Source: Duganella rivi
GTDB lineage: Bacteria > Pseudomonadota > Gammaproteobacteria > Burkholderiales > Burkholderiaceae_D
Length of the DNA stretch: 64,000 nucleotides
Assembly: GCF_009857435.1 (NCBI RefSeq)
Contig: NZ_WWCK01000007.1
Location: 186,001-250,000 of the forward strand
Direction: 5' to 3'
Shown here in pieces: positions 39,400-48,858 of the stretch. The notes below the pieces were generated by a model. That model ran no database searches. It saw only the letters and a program-made list of their open reading frames with translations, and was not told the DNA's origin. The first letter of the stretch is position 1, and each line of letters opens with the position of its first letter. A program made the position numbers and the translations under genes.

Positions 39400-41934
39400 A
39401 TGAAAATTATCGTCATCGGCCACGGCATGGTAGGCCACAAATTCCTCGAAAGCCTGGCCAACAGTGGCACGCCTGACTTGCAAGTGACGGTGCTGTGCGA
39501 AGAGCCGCGTCCTGCTTACGACCGCGTGCACCTGTCCGAATTCTTCTCCGGTAAATCGGCCGAAGACCTGTCGCTGGTGAAGCCAGGCTTCTTTGAACAG
39601 AATAGCGATATGGTGCTGCGCCTGAACACCCGCGCCACCGCCATCGACACCAAGGCGAAAACCGTCACCATCGCCGATGGCAATGTGCTGGCCTACGACA
39701 AGCTGGTAATCGCCACCGGCTCCTTCCCATTCGTGCCGCCACTGCCGGGCAAGGAGCGCAAGGACTGCTTCGTTTACCGCACCATCGAAGATTTGGAAGC
39801 GATGCTGGAATGCGGCAAGCGCTCCAAGACCGGCGTGGTGATCGGCGGCGGCCTGCTGGGCCTCGAATGCGCCAAGGCGCTGCGCGATATGAATCTCGAA
39901 ACCCACGTGGTCGAATTCTCGCCGCGCCTGATGGCGGTGCAGGTGGATGATGGCGGCGGCCGTGTGCTGCGCCGTAAAATCGAAGAACTGGGCGTGACCG
40001 TCCACACCGGCAAAAACACCACCGCGATTGTTGACGGCGTAGATGGCACTCATCGCATGGAGTTCGCCGACGGCGGCCATCTGGATGCCGACATGATCGT
40101 GTTCTCGGCCGGTATCCGTCCACGCGACATGCTGGCGAAAGAAGCCGGCCTGACTATTGGCCCACGCGGTGGCATTGAAATCAACAACAACTGCGTCACC
40201 TCCGACCCGCACGTGTACGCGATTGGCGAATGCGCGCTGTGGGGCGGCATGATCTTCGGCCTGGTCGCACCGGGCTACGAAATGGCGCGCGTCGCCGTCA
40301 AGCACATGCTGGGCGAAGCGGCGGAATTCGCTGGCGCCGATATGAGCACCAAGCTGAAACTGATGGGCGTGGACGTGGCCTCGATCGGCGACCCGCACGG
40401 CAAGGAAGAAGGCAGCCACTCCTACCAGTTCATCGATGAGCGCAAGCAGATCTACAAAAAAATCGTGGTATCCAGCTGCGGCAAGTACCTGCTGGGCGGC
40501 GTGATGGTGGGCGACGCCAGCGAGTACGGCACGCTGCTGCAAATGATGCTGAACAAAATCGAACTGCCGGAATCGCCGGAGTTCCTGATCCTGCCGCAAT
40601 CGGATGGCGCAGCCAAGCCCGCGTTGGGCGTGGATGCGCTGCCGGATAGCGCGCAAATCTGCTCCTGCAACGACGTCTCGAAAGGCACGCTGTGCGCAGC
40701 CGTCGCCAACGGCGCGTGCACCATCGGTGAGCTAAAAAGCTGCACCGGCGCCGGCACTGCATGCGGCGGCTGCGTTCCGCTGGTCACGCAAGTGATGAAG
40801 GCCGAGATGAAGAAGCAGGGCATGGAGGTGAACAACCATGTATGCGAACACTTCGCCTACTCGCGCCAGGAGTTGTTCCACCTGATTAAAGTCGGCCAGA
40901 TCAAGACCTTCAACGACCTGCTGCACAAGCATGGCAAGGGCTTGGGCTGCGACGTCTGCAAACCGCTGGCCGCCAGCATTCTCGCCACCGTCTACAACGA
41001 CTTCGTGCTGAAGAAAGAGCACGCCAGCCTGCAAGACACCAATGACTACTTCCTCGGTAACATCCAGAAGGACGGCACCTATTCGGTGGTGCCGCGCATG
41101 CCGGGCGGCGAAGTGACGGCAGATGGCCTGATCGCAGTCGGCATGGTCGCCAAGAAGTATGGCTTGTACACCAAGATCACCGGTGGTGCGCGTGTCGATA
41201 TGTTCGGCGCCCGCGTTGAACAGCTGCCGTTGATCTGGGAGGAACTGATCGCAGCCGGTTTTGAATCTGGCCACGCTTACGGCAAGTCGCTGCGCACCGT
41301 GAAGTCCTGCGTCGGTTCGACCTGGTGCCGCTACGGCGTGGATGACTCCATCGGCCTCGCAGTGGAACTGGAGAACCGCTACAAAGGTCTGCGCACGCCG
41401 CACAAGATCAAGTTCGGCGTGTCCGGCTGCACCCGAGAGTGCGCGGAAGCACAGGGCAAGGACGTCGGCGTGATCGCTACCGAAAAAGGCTGGAATCTGT
41501 ACGTGGCCGGTAACGGCGGCATGAAGCCGCGCCACGCCGAACTGCTGGCGACTGAACTCGATAAAGCAACGCTGATCAAGTACATCGACCGCTTCCTGAT
41601 GTTCTACAGCCGCACCGGCGACCGTCTGCAACGCACCAGCACCTGGCGCGAAAACCTGGAAGGCGGTCTTGATTACCTGAAGGACGTCATCGTCAAGGAC
41701 AAGCTGGGCATCGGCGCCGAGCTGGAAGCCGATATGCAGCACGTGGTCGACACCTACGCCTGCGAGTGGAAAGAAGCGGTCGAGAATCCAGAGACCCGCA
41801 AGCGCTTCCGCCACTTCGTCAACAGCGACAAAGCTGATCAGAACGTGCTGTTCATGGAAGAACGCGGCCAGATTCGTCCGGCCACCATTGAAGAACGCAA
41901 GCGCGTTATCCCTATCGCAGTCAAGGCAGCTTAA
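39400..41934 (+). CDS. nirB: NADH-dependent nitrite reductase, large subunit
   Basis: An 844-residue assimilatory-type siroheme nitrite reductase that reduces nitrite to ammonium. Order of domains: FAD/NAD-binding pyridine nucleotide-disulfide fold (IIVIGHGMVGHKFLE, then VVIGGGLLGLECAKALRD); a BFD-like [2Fe-2S] domain (CSCNDVSKGTLC, CTGAGTACGGC); and the sulfite/nitrite reductase domain with the siroheme-[4Fe-4S] ligands C-x5-C (SCVGSTWCRYG) and C-x3-C (GCTRECAEA). It works with NirD and uses NADH. The ATG at 39400 follows an AAGGAA site; 25 upstream in-frame codons overlap narK. Confidence 0.96.
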   Translation: MKIIVIGHGMVGHKFLESLANSGTPDLQVTVLCEEPRPAYDRVHLSEFFSGKSAEDLSLVKPGFFEQNSDMVLRLNTRATAIDTKAKTVTIADGNVLAYDKLVIATGSFPFVPPLPGKERKDCFVYRTIEDLEAMLECGKRSKTGVVIGGGLLGLECAKALRDMNLETHVVEFSPRLMAVQVDDGGGRVLRRKIEELGVTVHTGKNTTAIVDGVDGTHRMEFADGGHLDADMIVFSAGIRPRDMLAKEAGLTIGPRGGIEINNNCVTSDPHVYAIGECALWGGMIFGLVAPGYEMARVAVKHMLGEAAEFAGADMSTKLKLMGVDVASIGDPHGKEEGSHSYQFIDERKQIYKKIVVSSCGKYLLGGVMVGDASEYGTLLQMMLNKIELPESPEFLILPQSDGAAKPALGVDALPDSAQICSCNDVSKGTLCAAVANGACTIGELKSCTGAGTACGGCVPLVTQVMKAEMKKQGMEVNNHVCEHFAYSRQELFHLIKVGQIKTFNDLLHKHGKGLGCDVCKPLAASILATVYNDFVLKKEHASLQDTNDYFLGNIQKDGTYSVVPRMPGGEVTADGLIAVGMVAKKYGLYTKITGGARVDMFGARVEQLPLIWEELIAAGFESGHAYGKSLRTVKSCVGSTWCRYGVDDSIGLAVELENRYKGLRTPHKIKFGVSGCTRECAEAQGKDVGVIATEKGWNLYVAGNGGMKPRHAELLATELDKATLIKYIDRFLMFYSRTGDRLQRTSTWRENLEGGLDYLKDVIVKDKLGIGAELEADMQHVVDTYACEWKEAVENPETRKRFRHFVNSDKADQNVLFMEERGQIRPATIEERKRVIPIAVKAA

Positions 41935-41944
41935 GGAGATTGAT

Positions 41945-42292
41945 ATGCACCGTGATATCCAAACCGATAACTGGATCGCCGTCTGCAATCTGGACGACAT
42001 CGTGCCTAACACCGGCGTGTGTGCGCTGCTGAACAACGAACAGGTGGCCGTGTTCCACGTTGATGACGGCAGCCCGCGCGTGTTCGCCATCGATAACTAC
42101 GACCCGAATTCGGAAGCCTCCGTGCTGTCGCGCGGCTTGGTTGGTTCGCTCGGTGAGCGCATCGTGGTCGCCTCGCCGATCTACAAGCAGCACTTCGACC
42201 TGCAAACCGGCGAATGCCTCGAAGCGCCTGAGAACTCGGTCGGCACCTACCCAACCCGCATCGATGGCGGAAAGGTCTGGGTAGGTTTATGA
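41945..42292 (+). CDS. nirD: Nitrite reductase small subunit
   Basis: A 115-residue NirD, the small subunit of the NADH nitrite reductase. It has a Rieske-like fold but, as in E. coli NirD, the Cys/His ligands of the iron-sulfur cluster are absent (NYDPNS and SPIYKQHFDL take their places). It starts 10 bp after nirB with a good AAGGAG site. The stop overlaps the next start as ATGA. Confidence 0.94.
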   Translation: MHRDIQTDNWIAVCNLDDIVPNTGVCALLNNEQVAVFHVDDGSPRVFAIDNYDPNSEASVLSRGLVGSLGERIVVASPIYKQHFDLQTGECLEAPENSVGTYPTRIDGGKVWVGL

Positions 42293-43503
42293 AACCGGCG
42301 CTGGTCGTCATTGGTAACGGCATGGCCGGCATGCGTACGGTGGAAGAACTGTACAAGCTGGCGCCGGACATGTACGACATTACCGTGTTCGGCGCCGAGC
42401 CGCACGGTAACTACAACCGCATCTTGCTGTCGCCGGTGCTGGCGGGCGAGAAGAGCATAGACGACATCATGCTCAACACGCGCGAGTGGTACGTCCAGCA
42501 CAACATCACGCTGCACGCGGGCGACCCGGTGGTGCACATTGACCGCCGCAAGCGCATCGTGCGCGCCAAGTCTGGCCTCGAGGTGCGCTACGACCGTCTG
42601 CTGATTGCGACCGGCTCCAAGCCTTTCATCATCCCCGTGCCGGGCCACCAGTTGAGTGGAGTGCTGGCCTTCCGCGATATTCAAGACGTGGAAACCATGC
42701 TGGCCATGGCGCGCAATCACCGTCACGCAGTGGTGATCGGCGGCGGTTTGCTGGGTCTGGAGGCGGCTAACGGCCTGCAGCGCCAAGGCATGTCTGTGAC
42801 CGTGGTGCACGTGACCGACGCGCTGATGAACCAGCAGCTCGACAAACCAGCCGCGCTGCTGCTGCAAAAAGCGCTGGAAGCGAAAGGCCTCAAATTCATG
42901 ATGGGCGCGCAGACCGAAGAAATCCTCGGCCCTGAGCGCGTGACCGGCGTGCGCTTCAAGGACGGCACCGTGATTCCAGCCGACTTGGTGGTGATGACCG
43001 CCGGCGTGCGTCCGAATATCGAGCTGGCCAAATCGGCGGGCCTGCATTGCGAGCGCGCGATTGTGGTTGACGATACTTTGCAAACTTACGATCCGCGCGT
43101 CTACGCGGTTGGCGAATGCGTGCAGCACCGCAGCGCCACCTTCGGCCTCGTAGCGCCGATCTGGGATCAAGCCCGCGTGTGCGGCGCGCACTTGGCCGGC
43201 GCTGGCGTGCGCCGTTATGTGCAATCGACTTCGCCAACGCGCCTGAAGGTGACGGGCGTTGATCTGTACTCGGTCGGTGATTTCATCGGCGGCGAGGGCA
43301 GCGAAGACCTGGTGCTGCGCGATGCGCGCCGCGGCGTCTACAAGCGCCTCGTATTGAAAGACAACCGCGTCACCGGCGCCGTGCTGTATGGCGACGTGAA
43401 AGACGGTCCGTGGTACTTCGGCTTGATCCAGAACCGCGCCGACATCACGCCAATCCGGCAAACCCTGTTATTTGGCGAAGCCCTGTCCAACCGGGCCGCC
43501 TGA
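42289..43503 (+). CDS. FAD-dependent NAD(P)H oxidoreductase (nitrate reductase electron-transfer subunit-like)
   Basis: A 404-residue pyridine nucleotide-disulfide family flavoprotein similar to the N-terminal part of NirB and to the FAD subunit that feeds assimilatory nitrate reductase. Motifs are LVVIGNGMAGMRTVEEL (FAD), LLIATGSKPF, HAVVIGGGLLGLEAANGL (NAD) and RVYAVGECVQH. It lacks its own BFD-type iron-sulfur domain, which is instead at the C-terminus of the following nasA. It probably passes electrons from NADH to nasA. Start by ATGA overlap with nirD. Confidence 0.87.
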   Translation: MKPALVVIGNGMAGMRTVEELYKLAPDMYDITVFGAEPHGNYNRILLSPVLAGEKSIDDIMLNTREWYVQHNITLHAGDPVVHIDRRKRIVRAKSGLEVRYDRLLIATGSKPFIIPVPGHQLSGVLAFRDIQDVETMLAMARNHRHAVVIGGGLLGLEAANGLQRQGMSVTVVHVTDALMNQQLDKPAALLLQKALEAKGLKFMMGAQTEEILGPERVTGVRFKDGTVIPADLVVMTAGVRPNIELAKSAGLHCERAIVVDDTLQTYDPRVYAVGECVQHRSATFGLVAPIWDQARVCGAHLAGAGVRRYVQSTSPTRLKVTGVDLYSVGDFIGGEGSEDLVLRDARRGVYKRLVLKDNRVTGAVLYGDVKDGPWYFGLIQNRADITPIRQTLLFGEALSNRAA

Positions 43504-43512
43504 AGGAATATC

Positions 43513-46239
43513 TTGAACCTGTCCACCGACCATCTGGCTGTTCGTACCACTTGTGCTTACTGCGGCGTGGGCTGCGGCGTGCAGGCCACGCCGCTGGCCG
43601 ACGGCACGATTGCCATCGCCGGCGACAAACAGCACCCGGCCAACAAGGGCCGCTTGTGCGTGAAAGGTTCTGCACTGGGCGAAACCGTGGGGCTGGAGGG
43701 CCGCTTGCTGTATCCGCAAATCCGCGAAGCCGACGGTGGTGGCCTGCGCCGTGCTTCGTGGGATGAAGCGCTGGACAAAGTAGCCGGCGCCTGGAAGAAC
43801 ATCATCGCCGAACACGGCCCGGATGCAGTGGCGCTGTACGTCTCCGGCCAATTGCTGACCGAGGACTACTACGTCGCCAATAAGCTGATGAAAGGCTACG
43901 TCGGCAGCGCCAACATCGACACCAACTCGCGCCTGTGCATGTCGTCCGCCGTGGCGGGCTACAAGCGCGCCTTTGGCGAGGACCTGGTGCCGGTCTGCTA
44001 CGACGATCTCGAACTGGCCGATATGATTGTGCTGGTCGGCTCCAACACCGCGTGGTGCCACCCGATCCTGTTCCAGCGCATTCTGAAAGCCAAGGAAGCG
44101 CGGCCTGAAATGAAGCTGGTGGTCATCGATCCACGCCGCACCGCTACCTGCGAACTGGCCGACCTGCACCTGCCGGTCAAAGCCGGCACCGACGTTTGGC
44201 TGTTCAATGGTTTGCTGAGCTATCTGTCGCGCATCGGCGCAGTCGATCCGCGCTTCATCGAGAACCACACCAACGGCTTTGAAACCGCGCTGGGTGTGGC
44301 GCATGCCGATTGCGCCGATCCAGCCGTCGTCGCTAAAATCTGCCGTATCGAACTGCCGGTATTGATGGAGTTCTACGAACTGTTTGCCGCCACCCGCAAG
44401 ACCATCACCGCTTATTCGATGGGCGTGAACCAGTCGTCGGCGGGTACTGACAAGGCCAACGCCATCATCAACTGCCACTTGATCGGCGGCCGTATCGGCA
44501 AGCCGGGCATGGGCCCGTTCTCGATCACCGGCCAGCCGAATGCGATGGGCGGACGTGAAGTGGGCGGCCTTGCCAACATGCTGGCCGCGCACATGGACTT
44601 GGAACGCGCCGAGCATCGCGATGTGGTGCAGACCTTCTGGGAATCGCCGGCCATGGCCGACAAAGGCGGCCTGAAAGCGGTGGATCTGTTCAAAGCCATC
44701 GAAGAAGGCAAGGTGAAATCGGTATGGGTGATCGCCACTAATCCAGTCGTCAGCTTGCCGGATGCCGATCAAGTGCGTCGCGCTCTGGACAAGTGCGAGC
44801 TGGTGATCTCCTCCGACATCATGCAAAACACCGACACCACCGCCTACGCCGACGTGCTGCTGCCGGCGCTCGGCTGGGGCGAGAAGGATGGCACGGTCAC
44901 CAACTCCGAGCGCCGCATCTCGCGCCAGCGCGCCTTCCTGCCTGCTCCGGGCGAAGCGCTGCCGGATTGGAAAATCCTGTCGCTGTTTGGGCAGCGCATG
45001 GGCTACAGCGGTTTCGATTTCGGCGGCGTGCACAAGGTGTTCGATGAACACGCGCGCTTGAGCGGCTTCCGCAACGCCATCGGCGATGTGCCGCGCGCCT
45101 TCGATATGTCCGGCCTTGCAGGCCTCAGGCAGCGCGAGTACGACGAGCTTGAACCGACCCAGTGGCCAGTGCGCCGCACCGCATCCGGCGAGCTGCAGGT
45201 GGAGATGCGCCTGTTCAAGGACAACGTGTACGCCCACGCCGATGGCAAGGCGCGCTTTATCGCCACCGCGCCGCGTGCACCGCTGCACGCCGTCAGCGAA
45301 GATTATCCACTGTCGCTGAACACCGGCCGCGTGCGCGATCAATGGCATACCATGACCCGCACCGGCAAGTCGGCCACGCTGGCCGACCACATTGCCGAAT
45401 CGTTTGTCGATATGCACCCGCAGGACGCGCTGCTCTGCGGCGTGAAGGAAGGCGAGTTGGCGCGCATTACTTCCGAGTGGGGCGCGATGGTGGCGCGCGT
45501 ACAGCATGGCGGCGGCATTCCGCGCGGCGCTGTATTCGTGCCGATCCACTGGAACGGCCAGACCGCATCCGATGCACGCGTGGGCGCGGTGGTGAATCCA
45601 GTGGTGGATCCAGTCTCCGGCGAACCAGAGTTCAAGCACACGCCGGTGCGCATCGAACAATTCCGCGTCAATTGGCATGGCTTTATCCTGAGCCGCGCAG
45701 AAGTGAATCTGGACAGCGTGGCGCATTGGACTCGCATCCAGGGCCGCGAATTCGCGCGCTATGAACTGGCCGGCCGCAACACCATCACGGACTACCCGGC
45801 ATGGGCGCGCGCGCTGCTCGGCGTGACCGATCTCGATGCCGACTGGCTCGAATACGAAGACCGTACCGCCGGCGTGTACCGCGCCGTGCATGTAGTGGAC
45901 GACCGCATCGACCAATGCATCTTCGTCTCGCCGCGCCAGGACATGCCGTCGCGCGCCTGGCTGGCCAGCCTGTTCGTCAAGGAGCAGCTCAGTGAAATCG
46001 ACCGCGTCGGCCTGCTGGTCGGCATGCCGGTGGAGAAGGGCGCAGACACCGGGCCTACCGTGTGCTCGTGCTTTGGCGTCGGCCGCAACACCATCTGCAA
46101 CGCCATCATCGAAAAGGATTTGAAGACGGTGCCGGAAGTGACAGCCTGCCTGAAAGCGGGCGGCAACTGCGGCTCCTGCGTCCCGGAGATCAAGAAGATC
46201 CTTGTGCAAACACGCGTGGAAGCAGCTGAGGCCCAGTAA
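43513..46239 (+). CDS. nasA: Assimilatory nitrate reductase, molybdopterin catalytic subunit
   Basis: A 908-residue molybdenum bis-MGD enzyme that reduces nitrate to nitrite. The N-terminal [4Fe-4S] ligands are Cys14, Cys17, Cys21 and Cys49; the molybdenum ligand Cys is in TNSRLCMSSAVAGYK; the C-terminal molydopterin-dinucleotide domain and a BFD-like [2Fe-2S] segment (CSCFGVGRNTICNAI, then GGNCGSCVPEI) follow. The start is TTG at 43513: GAAGGA lies just upstream and there is no suitable ATG before the first ligand. It is the last gene of the narK operon. Confidence 0.94.
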   Translation: MNLSTDHLAVRTTCAYCGVGCGVQATPLADGTIAIAGDKQHPANKGRLCVKGSALGETVGLEGRLLYPQIREADGGGLRRASWDEALDKVAGAWKNIIAEHGPDAVALYVSGQLLTEDYYVANKLMKGYVGSANIDTNSRLCMSSAVAGYKRAFGEDLVPVCYDDLELADMIVLVGSNTAWCHPILFQRILKAKEARPEMKLVVIDPRRTATCELADLHLPVKAGTDVWLFNGLLSYLSRIGAVDPRFIENHTNGFETALGVAHADCADPAVVAKICRIELPVLMEFYELFAATRKTITAYSMGVNQSSAGTDKANAIINCHLIGGRIGKPGMGPFSITGQPNAMGGREVGGLANMLAAHMDLERAEHRDVVQTFWESPAMADKGGLKAVDLFKAIEEGKVKSVWVIATNPVVSLPDADQVRRALDKCELVISSDIMQNTDTTAYADVLLPALGWGEKDGTVTNSERRISRQRAFLPAPGEALPDWKILSLFGQRMGYSGFDFGGVHKVFDEHARLSGFRNAIGDVPRAFDMSGLAGLRQREYDELEPTQWPVRRTASGELQVEMRLFKDNVYAHADGKARFIATAPRAPLHAVSEDYPLSLNTGRVRDQWHTMTRTGKSATLADHIAESFVDMHPQDALLCGVKEGELARITSEWGAMVARVQHGGGIPRGAVFVPIHWNGQTASDARVGAVVNPVVDPVSGEPEFKHTPVRIEQFRVNWHGFILSRAEVNLDSVAHWTRIQGREFARYELAGRNTITDYPAWARALLGVTDLDADWLEYEDRTAGVYRAVHVVDDRIDQCIFVSPRQDMPSRAWLASLFVKEQLSEIDRVGLLVGMPVEKGADTGPTVCSCFGVGRNTICNAIIEKDLKTVPEVTACLKAGGNCGSCVPEIKKILVQTRVEAAEAQ

Positions 46240-46293
46240 ACAAGGTTGTGATTATGGTAAGCTAGACTTGTCGATCGCAACAAAGAGCGCGTC

Positions 46294-47664
46294 ATGTCTA
46301 TCCGTGAAAACTTCTCCGATGCTGATATGGATCTGTGGCTCAATGAAAATCGAGTCACTGAAATTGAATGCCTGGTGCCCGACCTGACCGGCGTGGCGCG
46401 CGGGAAGATTCTGCCGCGCGCCAAGTTCACGCAGGAACGCGGCATGCGCATCCCGGAAGCGGTGCTGGGCATGACCGTCACCGGCAACTACCCTACCGAG
46501 GACGTGGCTTACGACCGCGCCATCTCCAACACTGACCGCGACATGATTCTGCGCGCGGATCCCGGCAGTATTACCACCGTCCCCTGGGCCATCGACCCGA
46601 CCGCGCAGGTGATCCACGATTGCTATTTTGCCGACGGCACGCTGGTCGATTTCGCGCCGCGCACGGTGCTGCGCCGCGTGCTTAAACTGTATGCGGACAA
46701 GGGCTGGAAGCCGGTGGTGGGCCCGGAGCTGGAGTTCTACCTCACCGAAAAAAATATCGATCCAGACCTGCCCTTGAAAGCGCCGGTAGGCCGCAGCGGC
46801 CGTTCCGAGACCACGCGGCAGGTCTACAGCATCGACGCCGTCAACGAATTCGATCCGCTGTTTGAAGATATCTACGATTACTGCGCGCTGATGAATCTCG
46901 ACGTGGATACGCTGATTCACGAAACCGGCGCCGGCCAAATGGGCCTCAACTTCCAGCATGGCGATGCGATGGCGCTGGCCGACAACGTGTTCTACTTCAA
47001 GCGCACCTTGCGCGAGGCTGCGCTCAAGCACTCGATGTACGCCACCTTCATGGCCAAGCCGATGGCGGGCGAGCCGGGATCGGCGATGCATGTGCATCAA
47101 AGCGTGAGCGATGCCGCCACTGGCCGTAACATCTTTAATTTACCTGACGGCTCGCCGTCGCCGCACTTCCGCCACTACATCGGCGGCTTGCAGCGCTACA
47201 CGCCGGCGGCGATGGCGATTCTTGCGCCGTATGTGAACTCGTATCGGCGCATCGTGCGCCACACGGCGGCGCCGATCAACATTCAGTGGGGCATGGACAA
47301 CCGTACCGTGGGCTTCCGCATTCCCATCTCCGGCGTGGAGCAGCGGCGCGTGGAGAACCGCATCATCGGCGCGGACGCCAATCCATATCTGGCGATGGCG
47401 GTGACGCTGGCCTGCGGCTACCTGGGCTTGATCGACCAGCTGGAGCCAACGCCCATGTACACCGGCAGCGCCTACGACCACACTTACGAGCTGCCGCAAG
47501 GCCTGCCGCAGGCCTTAACCCTGCTGCGGCAGGAAGACCGCCTGCGCGAAGTGCTGGGCGAGCGCTTCATCGACGTCTACACCGCTATCAAAGAGCTGGA
47601 GCACCAGGAATTCATGACCGTCATCAGCCCATGGGAGAGGGAACACTTATTGCTCCATGTTTGA
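46294..47664 (+). CDS. puuA: Glutamine synthetase family protein, gamma-glutamylputrescine synthetase-like (copy 1)
   Basis: A 456-residue glutamine synthetase homologue of the PuuA type, which ligates glutamate to putrescine with ATP. Metal and substrate motifs are GPELEFYLTEKN, GAGQMGLNFQHGDAM, GSAMHVHQSV and ENRIIGADANPYLAM. It is nearly identical in length and pattern to copy 2 at 54198 (54 of the first 60 residues are the same). It precedes a polyamine ABC transporter gene set by 54 bp, so putrescine uptake and ligation may be linked. Confidence 0.88.
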   Translation: MSIRENFSDADMDLWLNENRVTEIECLVPDLTGVARGKILPRAKFTQERGMRIPEAVLGMTVTGNYPTEDVAYDRAISNTDRDMILRADPGSITTVPWAIDPTAQVIHDCYFADGTLVDFAPRTVLRRVLKLYADKGWKPVVGPELEFYLTEKNIDPDLPLKAPVGRSGRSETTRQVYSIDAVNEFDPLFEDIYDYCALMNLDVDTLIHETGAGQMGLNFQHGDAMALADNVFYFKRTLREAALKHSMYATFMAKPMAGEPGSAMHVHQSVSDAATGRNIFNLPDGSPSPHFRHYIGGLQRYTPAAMAILAPYVNSYRRIVRHTAAPINIQWGMDNRTVGFRIPISGVEQRRVENRIIGADANPYLAMAVTLACGYLGLIDQLEPTPMYTGSAYDHTYELPQGLPQALTLLRQEDRLREVLGERFIDVYTAIKELEHQEFMTVISPWEREHLLLHV

Positions 47665-47680
47665 GCACTGCCTTTATAAT
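47650..47680 (+). promoter_or_regulatory. Candidate promoter before the polyamine transporter genes
   Basis: A perfect -10 TATAAT (47675-47680) with a modest -35 TTGCTC (47650-47655) 19 bp away, overlapping the end of puuA. It would allow separate expression of the potABC-type genes. Confidence 0.45.
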
Positions 47681-47718
47681 CACAGGTTTGGCTAATATTC
47701 TTTTACTTTTCTAACAAC

Positions 47719-48846
47719 ATGACCATAGAGCGAGCTGCTGAACCTTTCCTCCTGATCAATAAGCTGGTGAAGGAATTCGATGGCGTCCGTGCCGTCAATG
47801 ACGTATCGGTGACGATCAACAAGGGCGAAATCTTCGCACTGCTGGGCAGCTCGGGCTGCGGCAAGTCGACCCTGTTGCGCATGCTGGCCGGCTTTGAAAC
47901 GCCGACCTCCGGCACCATCACGCTGGCCGGAAAAGACATCGTCAGCGTGCCGCCTTACCAGCGCCCGATCAACATGATGTTCCAGTCGTACGCGCTGTTC
48001 CCGCACCTGTCGGTCTGGGACAATATCGCCTTCGGCCTGCGCCGCGACGGCCTGCCGAAAGACGAAATCGCATCGCGCGTGGAAAAGATGCTGTCGCTGG
48101 TGCAGTTGACCGATTACGCCAAACGCAAACCGCACCAACTGTCCGGCGGCCAGCAGCAGCGCGTGGCGCTGGCGCGTTCGCTGGCCAAGCGTCCGCAGTT
48201 GCTGCTGCTGGACGAGCCGCTCGGCGCGCTGGATAAGAAGCTGCGCGAGCGCACCCAGATGGAACTGGTCAGCATTATCGAAGAAGTGGGCGTGACCTGC
48301 GTGATGGTCACCCACGACCAGGATGAAGCCATGAGCATGGCCACCCGCATCGCCGTCATGAGCGCCGGCCGCATCCTGCAAGTGGGCGCGCCGGATGAAA
48401 TTTACGAGACCCCGAACTGCCGCTTCGTCGCCGACTTTATCGGCAGCGTGAACCTGTTCAACGGCAGCGTGGCCGTGGACGAACCAGACCACGTCATCAT
48501 CGAAACGCCGGAAGGCAAGCATTACGTCACGCACGGCATTACCGGCACCATGGGCATGCCGGTGTCGGTGGCGGTGCGTCCTGAGAAGATCGCGCTGCAA
48601 GCGGATGAACCGGCGCAGGAGCAGCGCGCCAAGGCCGAGGAGCATGGCTACAACTGCGTGCAGGGTACGATCACCGGCATCTCCTACTTCGGCAACGAGA
48701 CCAGCTACCACGTCACGCTCGATAGCGGCATGGTGCTGAAAGTCTCGCGCACCAACGTAGCGCGTCACGATGAATCGGCGCTCAAGCGCGATCAGCGCGT
48801 GTACGCTTGGTGGGACGGCGCCGACGTCGTCGTGCTGACCAGCTAA
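47719..48846 (+). CDS. potA: Polyamine ABC transporter ATP-binding protein (PotA/PotG-type)
   Basis: A 375-residue ABC ATPase with a C-terminal TOBE domain. Motifs are LGSSGCGKSTLLRMLAGFE (Walker A), MMFQSYALFPHLSVWDNIAF (Q-loop), LSGGQQQRVALARSL (signature) and LLLDEPLGALDKKLRE (Walker B). The length and TOBE region (about 270-375) match PotA and PotG of the spermidine/putrescine importers. It overlaps none of its neighbours; the permease gene follows after 12 bp. Confidence 0.92.
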   Translation: MTIERAAEPFLLINKLVKEFDGVRAVNDVSVTINKGEIFALLGSSGCGKSTLLRMLAGFETPTSGTITLAGKDIVSVPPYQRPINMMFQSYALFPHLSVWDNIAFGLRRDGLPKDEIASRVEKMLSLVQLTDYAKRKPHQLSGGQQQRVALARSLAKRPQLLLLDEPLGALDKKLRERTQMELVSIIEEVGVTCVMVTHDQDEAMSMATRIAVMSAGRILQVGAPDEIYETPNCRFVADFIGSVNLFNGSVAVDEPDHVIIETPEGKHYVTHGITGTMGMPVSVAVRPEKIALQADEPAQEQRAKAEEHGYNCVQGTITGISYFGNETSYHVTLDSGMVLKVSRTNVARHDESALKRDQRVYAWWDGADVVVLTS

Positions 48847-48858
48847 GGCAGGACGGAT

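Noticed and set aside
43468..46209. 913-codon open frame antisense to nasA
   Set aside because: A shadow of codon bias in a GC-rich gene; no family similarity, while the plus strand encodes an unmistakable nitrate reductase.
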